From the NCBI RefSeq assembly GCF_020171625.1, contig NZ_JAIUZY010000007.1, positions 62,001 through 126,000 on the forward strand: a stretch of 64,000 nt of DNA, written 5' to 3'. This document shows, one piece after another, positions 34,406 to 41,998 of the stretch. Source of the DNA: Salipiger bermudensis (lineage in GTDB: Bacteria > Pseudomonadota > Alphaproteobacteria > Rhodobacterales > Rhodobacteraceae). The notes beneath the pieces are model-generated. The model made no database searches. It was not told the DNA's origin and saw only the letters and a program-made list of their open reading frames with translations. The number at the start of each line of letters is the position of its first letter. The first letter of the stretch is position 1. A program made the translations under genes and the position numbers.

Positions 34406-34687
34406 ATGAACGAAAACGCGTCATACCGCTTCGCGGACATCGGCAAACGCCTGAAGGCTGTCCGAAAATTCTACGACCTCGGCTCGAAAGAGTTCGCCGA
34501 GCAGGCAGACGTGTCCCCGAAGTCCTACTCGCAGTGGGAGCGCGGAAGTGGGCGCGTCTCGGTGGATGGAGCGATGAAGCTGCAAGCGCGGTATGGAATA
34601 TCTTTAGATTTCATATACCTGGGCAGAGTTGACACATTGCCCAACAGCTTAGCAGAGGCGGTCTCATCGAGACCGTCCAGCAAGTGA
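34406..34687 (+). CDS. XRE-family repressor-like protein
   Basis: 93 aa, MNENASYRFADIGKRLKAVR. Canonical HTH_3: LGSKEFAEQADVSPKSYSQW then ERGSGRVSVDGAMKLQARYG. The C-terminus is short and lacks a LexA-type peptidase, so it is not an RecA-cleaved CI. Divergent from the cro-like gene over a shared operator. Confidence 0.75.
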   Translation: MNENASYRFADIGKRLKAVRKFYDLGSKEFAEQADVSPKSYSQWERGSGRVSVDGAMKLQARYGISLDFIYLGRVDTLPNSLAEAVSSRPSSK

Positions 34688-34860
34688 ACGAGAACATCGA
34701 TCGGAACGCCGCTCATGCGCGCGGCCTCGATCACATCATCCAGATTTCCCTCTGTAAGCACTTTCCCCTCCGATAACTCACTCAACCAAGAGGGGACTGT
34801 TGCTCTTTCGCGTCATCCATGCAATTCAGAATGGGATGTATACAGTTTTCTGGATGTAGC

Positions 34861-35556
34861 ATGTCGATACACACGCAGATTAAGTGCCTTATCGAAGCTT
34901 CGGGTCGATCGATGAGGGATGTCGCAAAGTCAGCGAACATTCCTTACACGCGCCTTCACGGCGCATTATCGAACGGCAGCAGCATGCGCTTTGAGGACGT
35001 CGCCAGCCTCTCGCTCACTCTAGGCGTAAGCCTCGACGACCTTGCACGAACACCCCCATCAGTTCGCGAACAAGAGGCCGCCAGGCGCATACTGTCACTC
35101 GCCCTCGAACTCGGTGACACCGCAAAGATCTACCAACCCACGATAGGGCTGGAGAGCTTTCTTGACTGGTGGCACGCCCACGGCGGACGCCTTGAGAACT
35201 GGGATTCCGTGAAGCTGAACGTCGACCTATTCGAGCCACCCCAAAGTGCAGCTCGCACGATACAACCGCTCAAATCGGGACCAAACAGCCTAGCCAGCGT
35301 CGCATTTCACGTGACTGACGCAGCGCAGCTTTCCAAGACCTTGGAAGGGTTTAGCGGTGAGTATAACGACGCGCTTATCGAAGCACATCTTCAAGCGTTT
35401 CGCGCCGGGGAGCCAATCCTGTCGCACACCGCGATCGACCAGACCCTACCAAACGGAGAGCGCTGCATCAGACGCTATCGCAGGGTCCTAGCCCCGGTCG
35501 TGAACGAGGCGGGGAAGAAGCTGATCATGAACTTTTCACAAGACCTTCGCGTCTAG
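34861..35556 (+). CDS. HTH regulator with C-terminal sensor-like domain
   Basis: 231 aa, MSIHTQIKCLIEASGRSMRD. XRE-type HTH in residues 1-65 (RSMRDVAKSANIPYTRLHGA). The C-terminal ~130 residues resemble a PAS-type sensor (AFRAGEPILSHTAIDQTLPN and ending KLIMNFSQDLRV). No LexA-like catalytic residues seen. It could be the true prophage repressor with a ligand input, or a transcription activator. It overlaps the convergent gene at its 3' end by 21 nt. Confidence 0.65.
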   Translation: MSIHTQIKCLIEASGRSMRDVAKSANIPYTRLHGALSNGSSMRFEDVASLSLTLGVSLDDLARTPPSVREQEAARRILSLALELGDTAKIYQPTIGLESFLDWWHAHGGRLENWDSVKLNVDLFEPPQSAARTIQPLKSGPNSLASVAFHVTDAAQLSKTLEGFSGEYNDALIEAHLQAFRAGEPILSHTAIDQTLPNGERCIRRYRRVLAPVVNEAGKKLIMNFSQDLRV

Positions 35557-36207
35557 AGAAAAAATGTGATCGAGCTCCTCTCGCGAAGCACCAACAAACC
35601 ACTCTGACGACGAACGAACCGCTGGAACTGGAGATGCCCAGACTTGCGCAGAAGGTAAAGCGCGAGTGAAGCCGTAAACCAGATCGAGCCTCGCGCGCAT
35701 GTGCCGCTCTGGTATGAATGCGTATGACCACGCCACGCGCCACTCCACCACCGCCATGCACTGCAACAGCCGCATGAAGTTCTGAAGAACTTCCCTTCGC
35801 CCCCGATGGCCGGTCGCGAACCGCAGTTCTCCGATGTAGGCAATGCGCCCGGTAATTGCGCTTAAGGGTTGCGCGACCGACTTAAGTGTCGGCCCGTCCT
35901 GTCGCGGAAATTGATGGCTTGCGGTACGCAGCAAATAGCGATCAAGAGGCTCACCCCCCAAGTCCTGAAGCTGCACTGCCGCCCCACCGACAGCCTCGCC
36001 ACGGTGAATCAGGAAGAGCCAAAAGGCGCGACCGGCGGTCAGGTCCGTTCGCCCAATATCGAATTGAGGCATCTGGAAATCCCGACCGCTGAGCAATGCC
36101 AAATCAGGGATCCGCTCAAAGTCCGTGCACACCTTCACATCGTATCCAGCAGCCATGATGGCCGCGAGGTAGCGAGCCATGGCCAGATGCCGTGTCCAGT
36201 TTTCCAT
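35536..36207 (-). CDS. Conserved hypothetical, possibly acyltransferase-like
   Basis: 223 aa from ATG 36207 (MENWTRHLAMARYLAAIMAA). Pattern FLIHRGEAVGGAAVQLQDLG, IAYIGELRFATGHRGRREVL and YGFTRALPSAQVW suggests a GNAT-like alpha/beta fold, and it looks like a family found in roseobacters. Convergent to the HTH regulator and divergent to the rightward early operon, i.e. an accessory position that could confer a lysogen trait. No catalytic call is made. Confidence 0.5.
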   Translation of the reverse strand: MENWTRHLAMARYLAAIMAAGYDVKVCTDFERIPDLALLSGRDFQMPQFDIGRTDLTAGRAFWLFLIHRGEAVGGAAVQLQDLGGEPLDRYLLRTASHQFPRQDGPTLKSVAQPLSAITGRIAYIGELRFATGHRGRREVLQNFMRLLQCMAVVEWRVAWSYAFIPERHMRARLDLVYGFTRALPSAQVWASPVPAVRSSSEWFVGASREELDHIFSLDAKVL

Positions 36208-36297
36208 AAATCTCACCACGACCTGACGCCTTCGAAGGCACGTTAGCAAGCTACCGAGGCAGAGGCACGCACTTCCCCGGCGTTGATGGTCAGCAAA

Positions 36298-36346
36298 AAT
36301 CTAGAAAATTTTCCAACGCGGATTGAAAATCTAAATTTACTAGATT
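36298..36346. promoter_or_regulatory. Operators for the rightward early operon
   Basis: A half-site AATCTA followed by GAAAATT (36298-36310) and a full palindrome AATCTA-aatttac-TAGATT (36328-36346). They match the operator at 34329-34347 and lie 32 nt and more upstream of the ATG at 36378, so one repressor can silence both early directions. Confidence 0.65.
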
Positions 36347-36377
36347 ATCGTCAGGCTATCAATCAACGGAGGCAACC

Positions 36378-36707
36378 ATGCCGAACAAGTACGTTCTCCC
36401 CGAAGAGGCGGCCTTCCTGACAGACCCGGAAGCCGCCGCCGCCGATCGAGTGACCCGCCAAGACTTCTGGTTTCATGCGAAGCAGCGTCAGGGACACCCG
36501 ATTTGCAACGAAGCAGGAAATCGACTGCATGATCTCGAAGCTCGTATCTCCGGGCGCCCTACTTTCATTCACGTTGTCACGGAAACCGACCCCGATCCGC
36601 TGCCGCCTGCGCCGGCACTGACAGAGGTTGAGGTTGGCCGTTTGCACGCCATGCCGGCGATCCGCGCGGCGGTGGCAAAGCTCGCTCGCGGCGGAGACGC
36701 GGCATGA
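36378..36707 (+). CDS. First gene of the rightward early operon, hypothetical
   Basis: 109 aa, MPNKYVLPEEAAFLTDPEAA, GGAGGCAACC before the ATG. Helical, charged. Followed by ATGA-coupled genes. Function unknown. Confidence 0.6.
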   Translation: MPNKYVLPEEAAFLTDPEAAAADRVTRQDFWFHAKQRQGHPICNEAGNRLHDLEARISGRPTFIHVVTETDPDPLPPAPALTEVEVGRLHAMPAIRAAVAKLARGGDAA

Positions 36708-36982
36708 GCAACCCCAGCATTGCCCTCGGACCAACCAGCGGCAGCCTCGAGATCCAGATGCACACGGATGCGCTGGTTCGCCTCGACGGTCCAGTCGAGG
36801 CCTCGCCCCCGATCGACCCCGCCCATACCGGACGCATGTGCCAAACCTTCGAGCCGGAGACCGGCGATGATCTCACCTGGCGCCCGACACTCGTCGTCGC
36901 GCTCGCAATCCTGCTGGTCTGGGTATGGATCGTTTTCGAGGCCTACCAGATGGTCCACCGCGCCCCCGGGCTTTTCGAATGA
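36704..36982 (+). CDS. Small single-helix membrane protein
   Basis: 92 aa, MSNPSIALGPTSGSLEIQMH, with one transmembrane segment at about residues 60-82 (PTLVVALAILLVWVWIVFEA). ATGA-coupled to both neighbours. Possible superinfection or host-membrane modulator; unknown. Confidence 0.55.
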   Translation: MSNPSIALGPTSGSLEIQMHTDALVRLDGPVEASPPIDPAHTGRMCQTFEPETGDDLTWRPTLVVALAILLVWVWIVFEAYQMVHRAPGLFE

Positions 36983-37230
36983 CAGCGCCCACCATCACTC
37001 ACGGACCCGCGCCTGTCCCGCTGCCGGGCGACCACCTGTGGTATGCTCGGCAGCTTCTGGCCCTGCCCGGCTGGCAGCTTGGCGAGATCCCGGACGACGT
37101 GATGCTCGAGGCCTGCAGCACGGTGATCGCGCTGTCGCACGCGCCCGAAGAGGTCGTCTCGGCGCGCAAGCTCGCCGCTGTCCTGATCGGAGAGATGGCC
37201 AGCGCCGGAGGCGAGCATGACAGCTTCTGA
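36979..37230 (+). CDS. Hypothetical early protein
   Basis: 83 aa, MTAPTITHGPAPVPLPGDHL, helical after residue 20 (LWYARQLLALPGWQLG). ATGA overlaps the membrane-protein stop. Function unknown. Confidence 0.5.
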   Translation: MTAPTITHGPAPVPLPGDHLWYARQLLALPGWQLGEIPDDVMLEACSTVIALSHAPEEVVSARKLAAVLIGEMASAGGEHDSF

Positions 37231-37474
37231 CACCCCGCTCGCGCAGCGCGCCGGCATCCTCTGCAACGACGCGCGCTTCCAGCGCTTCGCCGCGGCCCGA
37301 TCGGGCTTCGAGGATGGCCAGTTCTGCACCAGAGCCGCCGCCGAGTTCCTGCGCAGCTTCTGCCGCATCGAGAGCCGCCGCGAGCTCGACTCGAACGAGA
37401 AGGCCCGCGCCCGCTTCAGAGTGCTGAACACCGAGTTCGACGCCTGGACGGGGCGGATTGCGACCCACCGATAA
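37217..37474 (+). CDS. Hypothetical early protein
   Basis: 85 aa, MTASDTPLAQRAGILCNDAR, ending FRVLNTEFDAWTGRIATHR. The layout (QRAGILCNDARFQRFAA, then FLRSFCRIESRREL) resembles small phage proteins encoded near replication genes, but no function is known. Overlaps the previous gene by 14 nt. Confidence 0.55.
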   Translation: MTASDTPLAQRAGILCNDARFQRFAAARSGFEDGQFCTRAAAEFLRSFCRIESRRELDSNEKARARFRVLNTEFDAWTGRIATHR

Positions 37475-37565
37475 CCGAATGCCGGGCATCCCGCCCGCAT
37501 CCCCCTGCCGCACATATCTTGGCCGGTGCGCGCGGCAGGGGGCCACTCATCAGACGGAGGGCCTC

Positions 37566-38759
37566 ATGCTCCACCATCGCAAGGAAATGACAGCGACAAA
37601 GGCGAGTGCGACGATCCAGATCGACGCCCTCAAGCGCGCCACCAGAATCCTTAACAAGGTCGTTGAGCTCAGAAACACCATCCCGGTGCTGTCTTACGTC
37701 AAGATCACGATCGCATCCAACAGGGTCACCCTTGAGGCCACAGATCTGGACAACGCCCTGACCATGGAGCTTGAGGCGGAGACCACAGGCGATGCAACTT
37801 TCATGGTCGGGAAATCCGTGCTCGCCGGGCTCACCTCCATTGCATCGGGCGCCATCACGGTATCGATCACAGCGAATGACCCGAGGCGCGGCGTGAGCAG
37901 CGCAGATACGATCATTCTTACCGACGGCGAAACGCTGATCCGGCTGAATGTCCATATGCCGGTGGAGGATTTCCCTCGGCTTGAGGCGCCGGAGAGCCTT
38001 CAACGCGGCACCGCACACCTGAGCCTCAGCCAAGATCAAGTCGAACGGCTTCTCAGCCTGAGCAGACACTGCGTGAGCACTGAGCTGACGCGCTATTACC
38101 TGACTGGCATTTACCTCACCAACAGGCCGGAGGAGATCTCTCTGCGCGCGGTGTCGACGGACGGACATCGCATGGCGGTGATCGATTCAGAGGCCGAGGT
38201 CGACTTCAGCAGCACCGGCAGTCCGGGCCTGATCGTTGCCACCAAGACCGCAGACCTCCTCAGCCTGATCATCGAGAAGGGTTGCAACGAACCCGTCACC
38301 TTCAGGTTCGCGAAGACCTTCCTCTCCGCTGAGGTCGCCGGCGTTTCACTTCGCGCGAAGACGATCGACGGCACATATCCAGATTACACACGTGTCATCC
38401 CCCCTCAGAGCAAGGCTCTAGTGGCGCACCTGAGCGGCAGCGCACTTCGCCGGATGCATAAGGCGGCAAAGGCCATGAACAACAACTACCGGCCAGTCGC
38501 GGAAATGAACTTCGAGGAGGGAAAAATCAGCGCTCGAGGCCCGAGCATTACAGATGGCACCTCAATCACGATGCCCCTGCAAGCCAGTCGAGAGGAGGGC
38601 TGCACGCACCAGTGCGCAGGTTTCAACCTCAACTACTTGCGCGACCAGGGGGCTGTTACGCCAACTTTCACGCTTGCCACCATGAGCCCCGGTGATCCGG
38701 CAACGATCCAATCGGATGACCCCGACGCGCTCTGGGTCATCATGCCCATGCGCCTTTGA
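37566..38759 (+). CDS. Phage-encoded DNA polymerase III beta clamp (DnaN-like)
   Basis: 397 aa from ATG 37566 after GGAGGGCCTC. Three clamp domains can be traced: TIPVLSYVKITIASNRVTLE (domain 1), the mid-protein segment with STDGHRMAVIDSEAEVDF (domain 2) and IDGTYPDYTRVIPPQSKALV (domain 3). It ends with MPMRL, the terminal motif of bacterial clamps. The clamp tethers polymerases to DNA. A phage-borne copy could replace the host clamp or redirect its binding partners. Confidence 0.9.
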   Translation: MLHHRKEMTATKASATIQIDALKRATRILNKVVELRNTIPVLSYVKITIASNRVTLEATDLDNALTMELEAETTGDATFMVGKSVLAGLTSIASGAITVSITANDPRRGVSSADTIILTDGETLIRLNVHMPVEDFPRLEAPESLQRGTAHLSLSQDQVERLLSLSRHCVSTELTRYYLTGIYLTNRPEEISLRAVSTDGHRMAVIDSEAEVDFSSTGSPGLIVATKTADLLSLIIEKGCNEPVTFRFAKTFLSAEVAGVSLRAKTIDGTYPDYTRVIPPQSKALVAHLSGSALRRMHKAAKAMNNNYRPVAEMNFEEGKISARGPSITDGTSITMPLQASREEGCTHQCAGFNLNYLRDQGAVTPTFTLATMSPGDPATIQSDDPDALWVIMPMRL

Positions 38760-38772
38760 ACGGAGAGATGAA

Positions 38773-39132
38773 ATGCTGGACGAAATCGCAAACACCGCGG
38801 CAACCGAGATGCGCCGGGCCGACGAAGCCAGGAAGAAGAAGCGTGGTGCCCCGCCCATGAAATCCGACCCGGACTTCGAACAGGCCGCAACAAGCGCATA
38901 CGGCGTGGCCGCCGGCGAACTTCGGAGCTTCGTCGAGCGCTTTGAGCGTCTCGAGGCCGAGAAGAAAGAGATCGCCGACCAGCAGAAGGAAGTCATGGCC
39001 GAGGCGAAAGGCCGCGGCTACGACGTCAAGGTGCTGCGCAAGGTGATCGCGCTGCGCAAGCGCGACAAGGAAGACATCGCCGAGGAAGAGGCCGTGCTCG
39101 AGATGTACAAAGCCGCTCTGGGGATGGAGTGA
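38773..39132 (+). CDS. GapR-like (DUF2312) nucleoid protein
   Basis: 119 aa; CGGAGAGATGAA precedes the ATG. The DUF2312 core is plain from residue 43: LRSFVERFERLEAEKKEIAD, then KGRGYDVKVLRKVIALRKRD and EEAVLEMYKAALG. GapR clamps overtwisted DNA ahead of replication forks in Alphaproteobacteria. A prophage copy next to a clamp gene points to support of phage replication. Confidence 0.85.
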   Translation: MLDEIANTAATEMRRADEARKKKRGAPPMKSDPDFEQAATSAYGVAAGELRSFVERFERLEAEKKEIADQQKEVMAEAKGRGYDVKVLRKVIALRKRDKEDIAEEEAVLEMYKAALGME

Positions 39133-39135
39133 GCC

Positions 39136-39993
39136 ATGCCCCTGCCCGACCTTGAACCGATCATCGAGAGCCCCGAACTCGCCCGCATTGGGAAGCCACA
39201 AGGCCCGGAGGCCCCGCCAGCCGGGGAAGCCATTCGCCTGGAGTTCATCCCCGTGTCGGCACTCACGGTGGATAGGCGATACCAGCGCCGAACCAGCGAT
39301 GGCTCACGCTCGCGCATCCGCAAGATCGTGAGCGACTTCTCCTGGTCGAAGTTCGGTGCGATCGCCGTGACCGAGGTGCATGAGGGGCTCTATGCCATCA
39401 TCGATGGCCAGCACCGCGCCCTCGCCGCCACGCTGATTGGGGCCGACGCCGTACCTGCCGTGATCGCGCGCGGAGATCTCGCCGCCCAAGCCAAGGATTT
39501 CGTCGGCATCAACTCGGTTCGCACCTCAGTGGCCGCGATCGACAAATTCCGCGCCCGGGTCGCTTCCGGCGACGTGGTTGCCATCGCCGTCGACGAGATG
39601 CTGAAGGAGCTCGAGATCAGCACCGACGTTCCGGCCGGCGCCGGGATCCGACACAAAGAGACGCGCGCGGTTAGCACACTAGAGAAGCTGCAGAAGCGCC
39701 TCGGCCGAGGCGTGGTCTTCACCACGCTCGAAACCATGCTCGACGCCCAGCCCGGCCAGAACAACCTGCTCACCGCCTTCGCGATCGACGCCACCGCTAC
39801 GGTGGTCGGCAAGATGCTCGACGCGGGACGCGAGCTCTCGCGCCTGGACAGCGTTCTGGCCGAGACGGATTTCGAGACCCTCAAGGAGGAGGCCCAGCAG
39901 CTGCAGAAGCTCACCGGCGGGCAGACCTCAGCAAAGGGCGCGCAGCTGCTCCTGCAGAAGGTGAATAAGGGGCTTAGGGAGAAGATCGCATGA
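39136..39993 (+). CDS. ParB/Srx-fold protein (DUF6551-like)
   Basis: 285 aa. N-terminal ParB-type nuclease/CTPase fold: VDRRYQRRTSDGSRSRIRKI then YAIIDGQHRALAATLIGADA, with the conserved DGQHR motif at about residue 92. The C-terminal half is helical. No partitioning partner is present, so it is more likely a phage DNA-metabolism or regulatory protein than a true ParB. 3 nt after the GapR-like stop. Confidence 0.75.
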   Translation: MPLPDLEPIIESPELARIGKPQGPEAPPAGEAIRLEFIPVSALTVDRRYQRRTSDGSRSRIRKIVSDFSWSKFGAIAVTEVHEGLYAIIDGQHRALAATLIGADAVPAVIARGDLAAQAKDFVGINSVRTSVAAIDKFRARVASGDVVAIAVDEMLKELEISTDVPAGAGIRHKETRAVSTLEKLQKRLGRGVVFTTLETMLDAQPGQNNLLTAFAIDATATVVGKMLDAGRELSRLDSVLAETDFETLKEEAQQLQKLTGGQTSAKGAQLLLQKVNKGLREKIA

Positions 39994-40295
39994 CCATGAC
40001 CCAATCCCGCCCGGTCACCCCTGAGATCCTGGCCGATCGCTGGCAATGCTCCGCGGAGACCGTCCGGCAGCTCTACAAGCGCGGCTCCTTGCGCGGCTTC
40101 CGCGTGGGCCGCATGATCCGAATCCCGTGGGAGGCCGTCGAGGAATACGAGAAATGTCAGCAATCAGCATCGGACGCCTGCGAGGCGGATACTGCGTCTA
40201 TTGGGATGACGAGGCGACAGGGAAGCGGCCCCGTCATAAGCCTTCGACATGCTCCTGTCAGGAGGCGAAAGAGTGAGCAAACCAACAAGAACTGA
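39990..40295 (+). CDS. Excisionase-like HTH protein
   Basis: 101 aa, MTMTQSRPVTPEILADRWQC. MerR/excisionase-type winged HTH: SAETVRQLYKRGSLRGFRVG then RMIRIPWEAVEEYEKC. The tail beyond residue 60 overlaps the integrase remnant (40154) and HNH gene in another frame, so the native protein probably ended near there. Position beside the integrase fits Xis. Confidence 0.7.
   Translation: MTMTQSRPVTPEILADRWQCSAETVRQLYKRGSLRGFRVGRMIRIPWEAVEEYEKCQQSASDACEADTASIGMTRRQGSGPVISLRHAPVRRRKSEQTNKN
40154..40276 (+). pseudogene. Orphan integrase N-terminal segment
   Basis: A 40-aa frame, MSAISIGRLRGGYCVYWDDE, ending TGKRPRHKPSTCSCQEAKE then stop. It aligns with the first ~39 residues of the intact integrase at 40835 (MAEITIGRLRGGFCVYWRDP) through the EA(K/E) segment, then stops exactly where the HNH gene begins. 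It appears to be a relic of an earlier integrase 5' end. Confidence 0.7.
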
Positions 40296-40842
40296 CCTAG
40301 CGCCAAATGAGGTCAAAGATCTGTTAAAGGCAGACTTCAAGACAGGCAAGCTGTACTGGCGGACACGTCCGATAGAAGCGTTCCCATCTGGCCTGAGGGC
40401 TTACAGATCATGGAACGCAAGGTTCGCAGGGGAGGAGGCATTCACGGCTACAAATAACCATGGCTATCGTGTTGGCTGCCTGTTCGGGAGGGTATACTCG
40501 GCACATCGCGTTCTCTGGTGCTTGGCAAAAGGTGGCTGGCCGGATGCCTCGTACCAGATCGACCACATCAACGGCAACCGAACAGACAACGCACTAGCCA
40601 ACCTCCGCCTCGTGTCGAATATCGAGAACCACATGAACACGAAGCGCCCAACTAACAATACTAGCGGATGTGTCGGTGTTTTCCTCGAGCCTCGCACTGG
40701 CCGTTGGGTTGCCCAGATCTACGCACAAGGAAGAAGAAGACACCTCGGAACGTTCATTGAGAAAGAAGAGGCGATAAAAGCGAGAAATTTGGCGGAGCGC
40801 GCCCATGGATATCACATCAATCACGGGCGGGCGAATGGCTGA
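40273..40842 (+). CDS. HNH endonuclease with C-terminal AP2-like domain
   Basis: 189 aa from GTG 40273; AGGAGGCGAAAGA upstream favours it over ATG 40249. HNH motif: HRVLWCLAKGGWPDASYQID then HINGNRTDNALANLRLVS and NHMNTK. The AP2-like DNA-binding module follows (NTSGCVGVFLEPRTGRWVAQ). This architecture is that of freestanding homing endonucleases. It sits precisely between an integrase N-terminal remnant and the working integrase, and is more AT-rich than the surroundings. Its stop overlaps the integrase start. Confidence 0.85.
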   Translation: MSKPTRTDLAPNEVKDLLKADFKTGKLYWRTRPIEAFPSGLRAYRSWNARFAGEEAFTATNNHGYRVGCLFGRVYSAHRVLWCLAKGGWPDASYQIDHINGNRTDNALANLRLVSNIENHMNTKRPTNNTSGCVGVFLEPRTGRWVAQIYAQGRRRHLGTFIEKEEAIKARNLAERAHGYHINHGRANG

Positions 40843-41842
40843 GATTACGATAGGACGACTTCGCGGCGGTTTTTGCGTCTACTGGAGGGACCCGAATACG
40901 GGAAATCGCGTTCGCTACCAATTGAAAAGCGGCACCAGAGCGGAAGCAGAAGCCGAGGGCCGCGACCGATACCTGAAGGAAACAGCCGGGCCGAGCGGCG
41001 CGACCGTCGAGCAAATCTGGACCGCCTACATCGTCCACCTCGGATCGAAGCCCACAGCCCAGACGATGGCCCACACCGGAAAAGCAGTTCTCGCGCACTT
41101 CGGCGCATTCCGACCGGACCAGATCACCGTCGCGGATTGCCGTGATTACATGGCGCAGCGCATGGCGGCAGGTCGGAAGGTCGGCAGCGTTCACACCGAA
41201 CTCGGCCACCTCCGATCTGCGCTTCGCTGGGCAGCGAAGGTCCGACTGATCGACCAGGCACCCCACATCGAGCAACCACCGAAGCCCGCCAGCGACGTCC
41301 GCCCTCTCACCGATCGGCAGATCACTGCCCTGCTCGACGGATGCGGCGCCCCACACATCCGGCTCGCCGTCATCCTGCTACTGGCCACAGGTGCCCGGGT
41401 CGGCGCTGTTCTGGATCTGGAATGGAATCGAGTCGACTTTGACCGCGGCGTGATCGATCTCCGCCTGCCCGACGGCATCACGCGGAAAGGCCGCGCCGTG
41501 GTTCCGATGAACCGCATGGCGCGCGCGGCGCTGGAGACGGCCTACCAGGCGCGCCTGACCGATCATGTCGTGGAGTGGGCCGGGAAGCGGGTGAAGTCGA
41601 TCCGGAAAGGCTATGCTGCGGCCCTTGATCGCGCGAAGCTCGAGGACGTCAACATCCACCAGATCCGGCATACGGTCGCGGTGCGGATGCTCAGCGCAGG
41701 CCAGCCCATCGAGGCGGTCGCGCAGTACCTCGGCCACTCGAACACCGCTATCACCTACAAGACCTATGCGCGGTTCATGCCAGAGCATCTGGCGGGCGCG
41801 GCGGAGGTTCTTGAGTTCAGCGAACTGAGGCGCACTTCGTAA
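40835..41842 (+). CDS. int: Tyrosine recombinase / phage integrase
   Basis: 335 aa. N-terminal arm-binding module IGRLRGGFCVYWRDP, SAM-like core-binding domain (residues ~65-150), catalytic domain with Arg in LLATGARVGAVLDLEW, HxxR in NIHQIRHTVAVRM, and the nucleophile region YLGHSNTAITYKTYARF with the catalytic Tyr. It recombines at the tRNA-Val att site 46 bp downstream. The ATG overlaps the HNH gene's end, so its translation depends on that insertion. Confidence 0.95.
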   Translation: MAEITIGRLRGGFCVYWRDPNTGNRVRYQLKSGTRAEAEAEGRDRYLKETAGPSGATVEQIWTAYIVHLGSKPTAQTMAHTGKAVLAHFGAFRPDQITVADCRDYMAQRMAAGRKVGSVHTELGHLRSALRWAAKVRLIDQAPHIEQPPKPASDVRPLTDRQITALLDGCGAPHIRLAVILLLATGARVGAVLDLEWNRVDFDRGVIDLRLPDGITRKGRAVVPMNRMARAALETAYQARLTDHVVEWAGKRVKSIRKGYAAALDRAKLEDVNIHQIRHTVAVRMLSAGQPIEAVAQYLGHSNTAITYKTYARFMPEHLAGAAEVLEFSELRRTS

Positions 41843-41888
41843 ATCGCGCCTCAGCAGATCAAAAATCTTTATATATCAATGATTTTCG

Positions 41889-41964
<76 letters not shown>

Positions 41965-41998
41965 GGCCCGCGCGGTTTAGCCAAGCGCGCGGCGCAGT

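Noticed and set aside
34525-34785. 86-aa minus-strand frame beginning SELSEGKVLTEGNLDDVIEA
   Set aside because: It looks partly coding but starts at TTG, overlaps the XRE gene on the other strand for more than half its length, and ends in shadow sequence. Kept only as a weak possibility.
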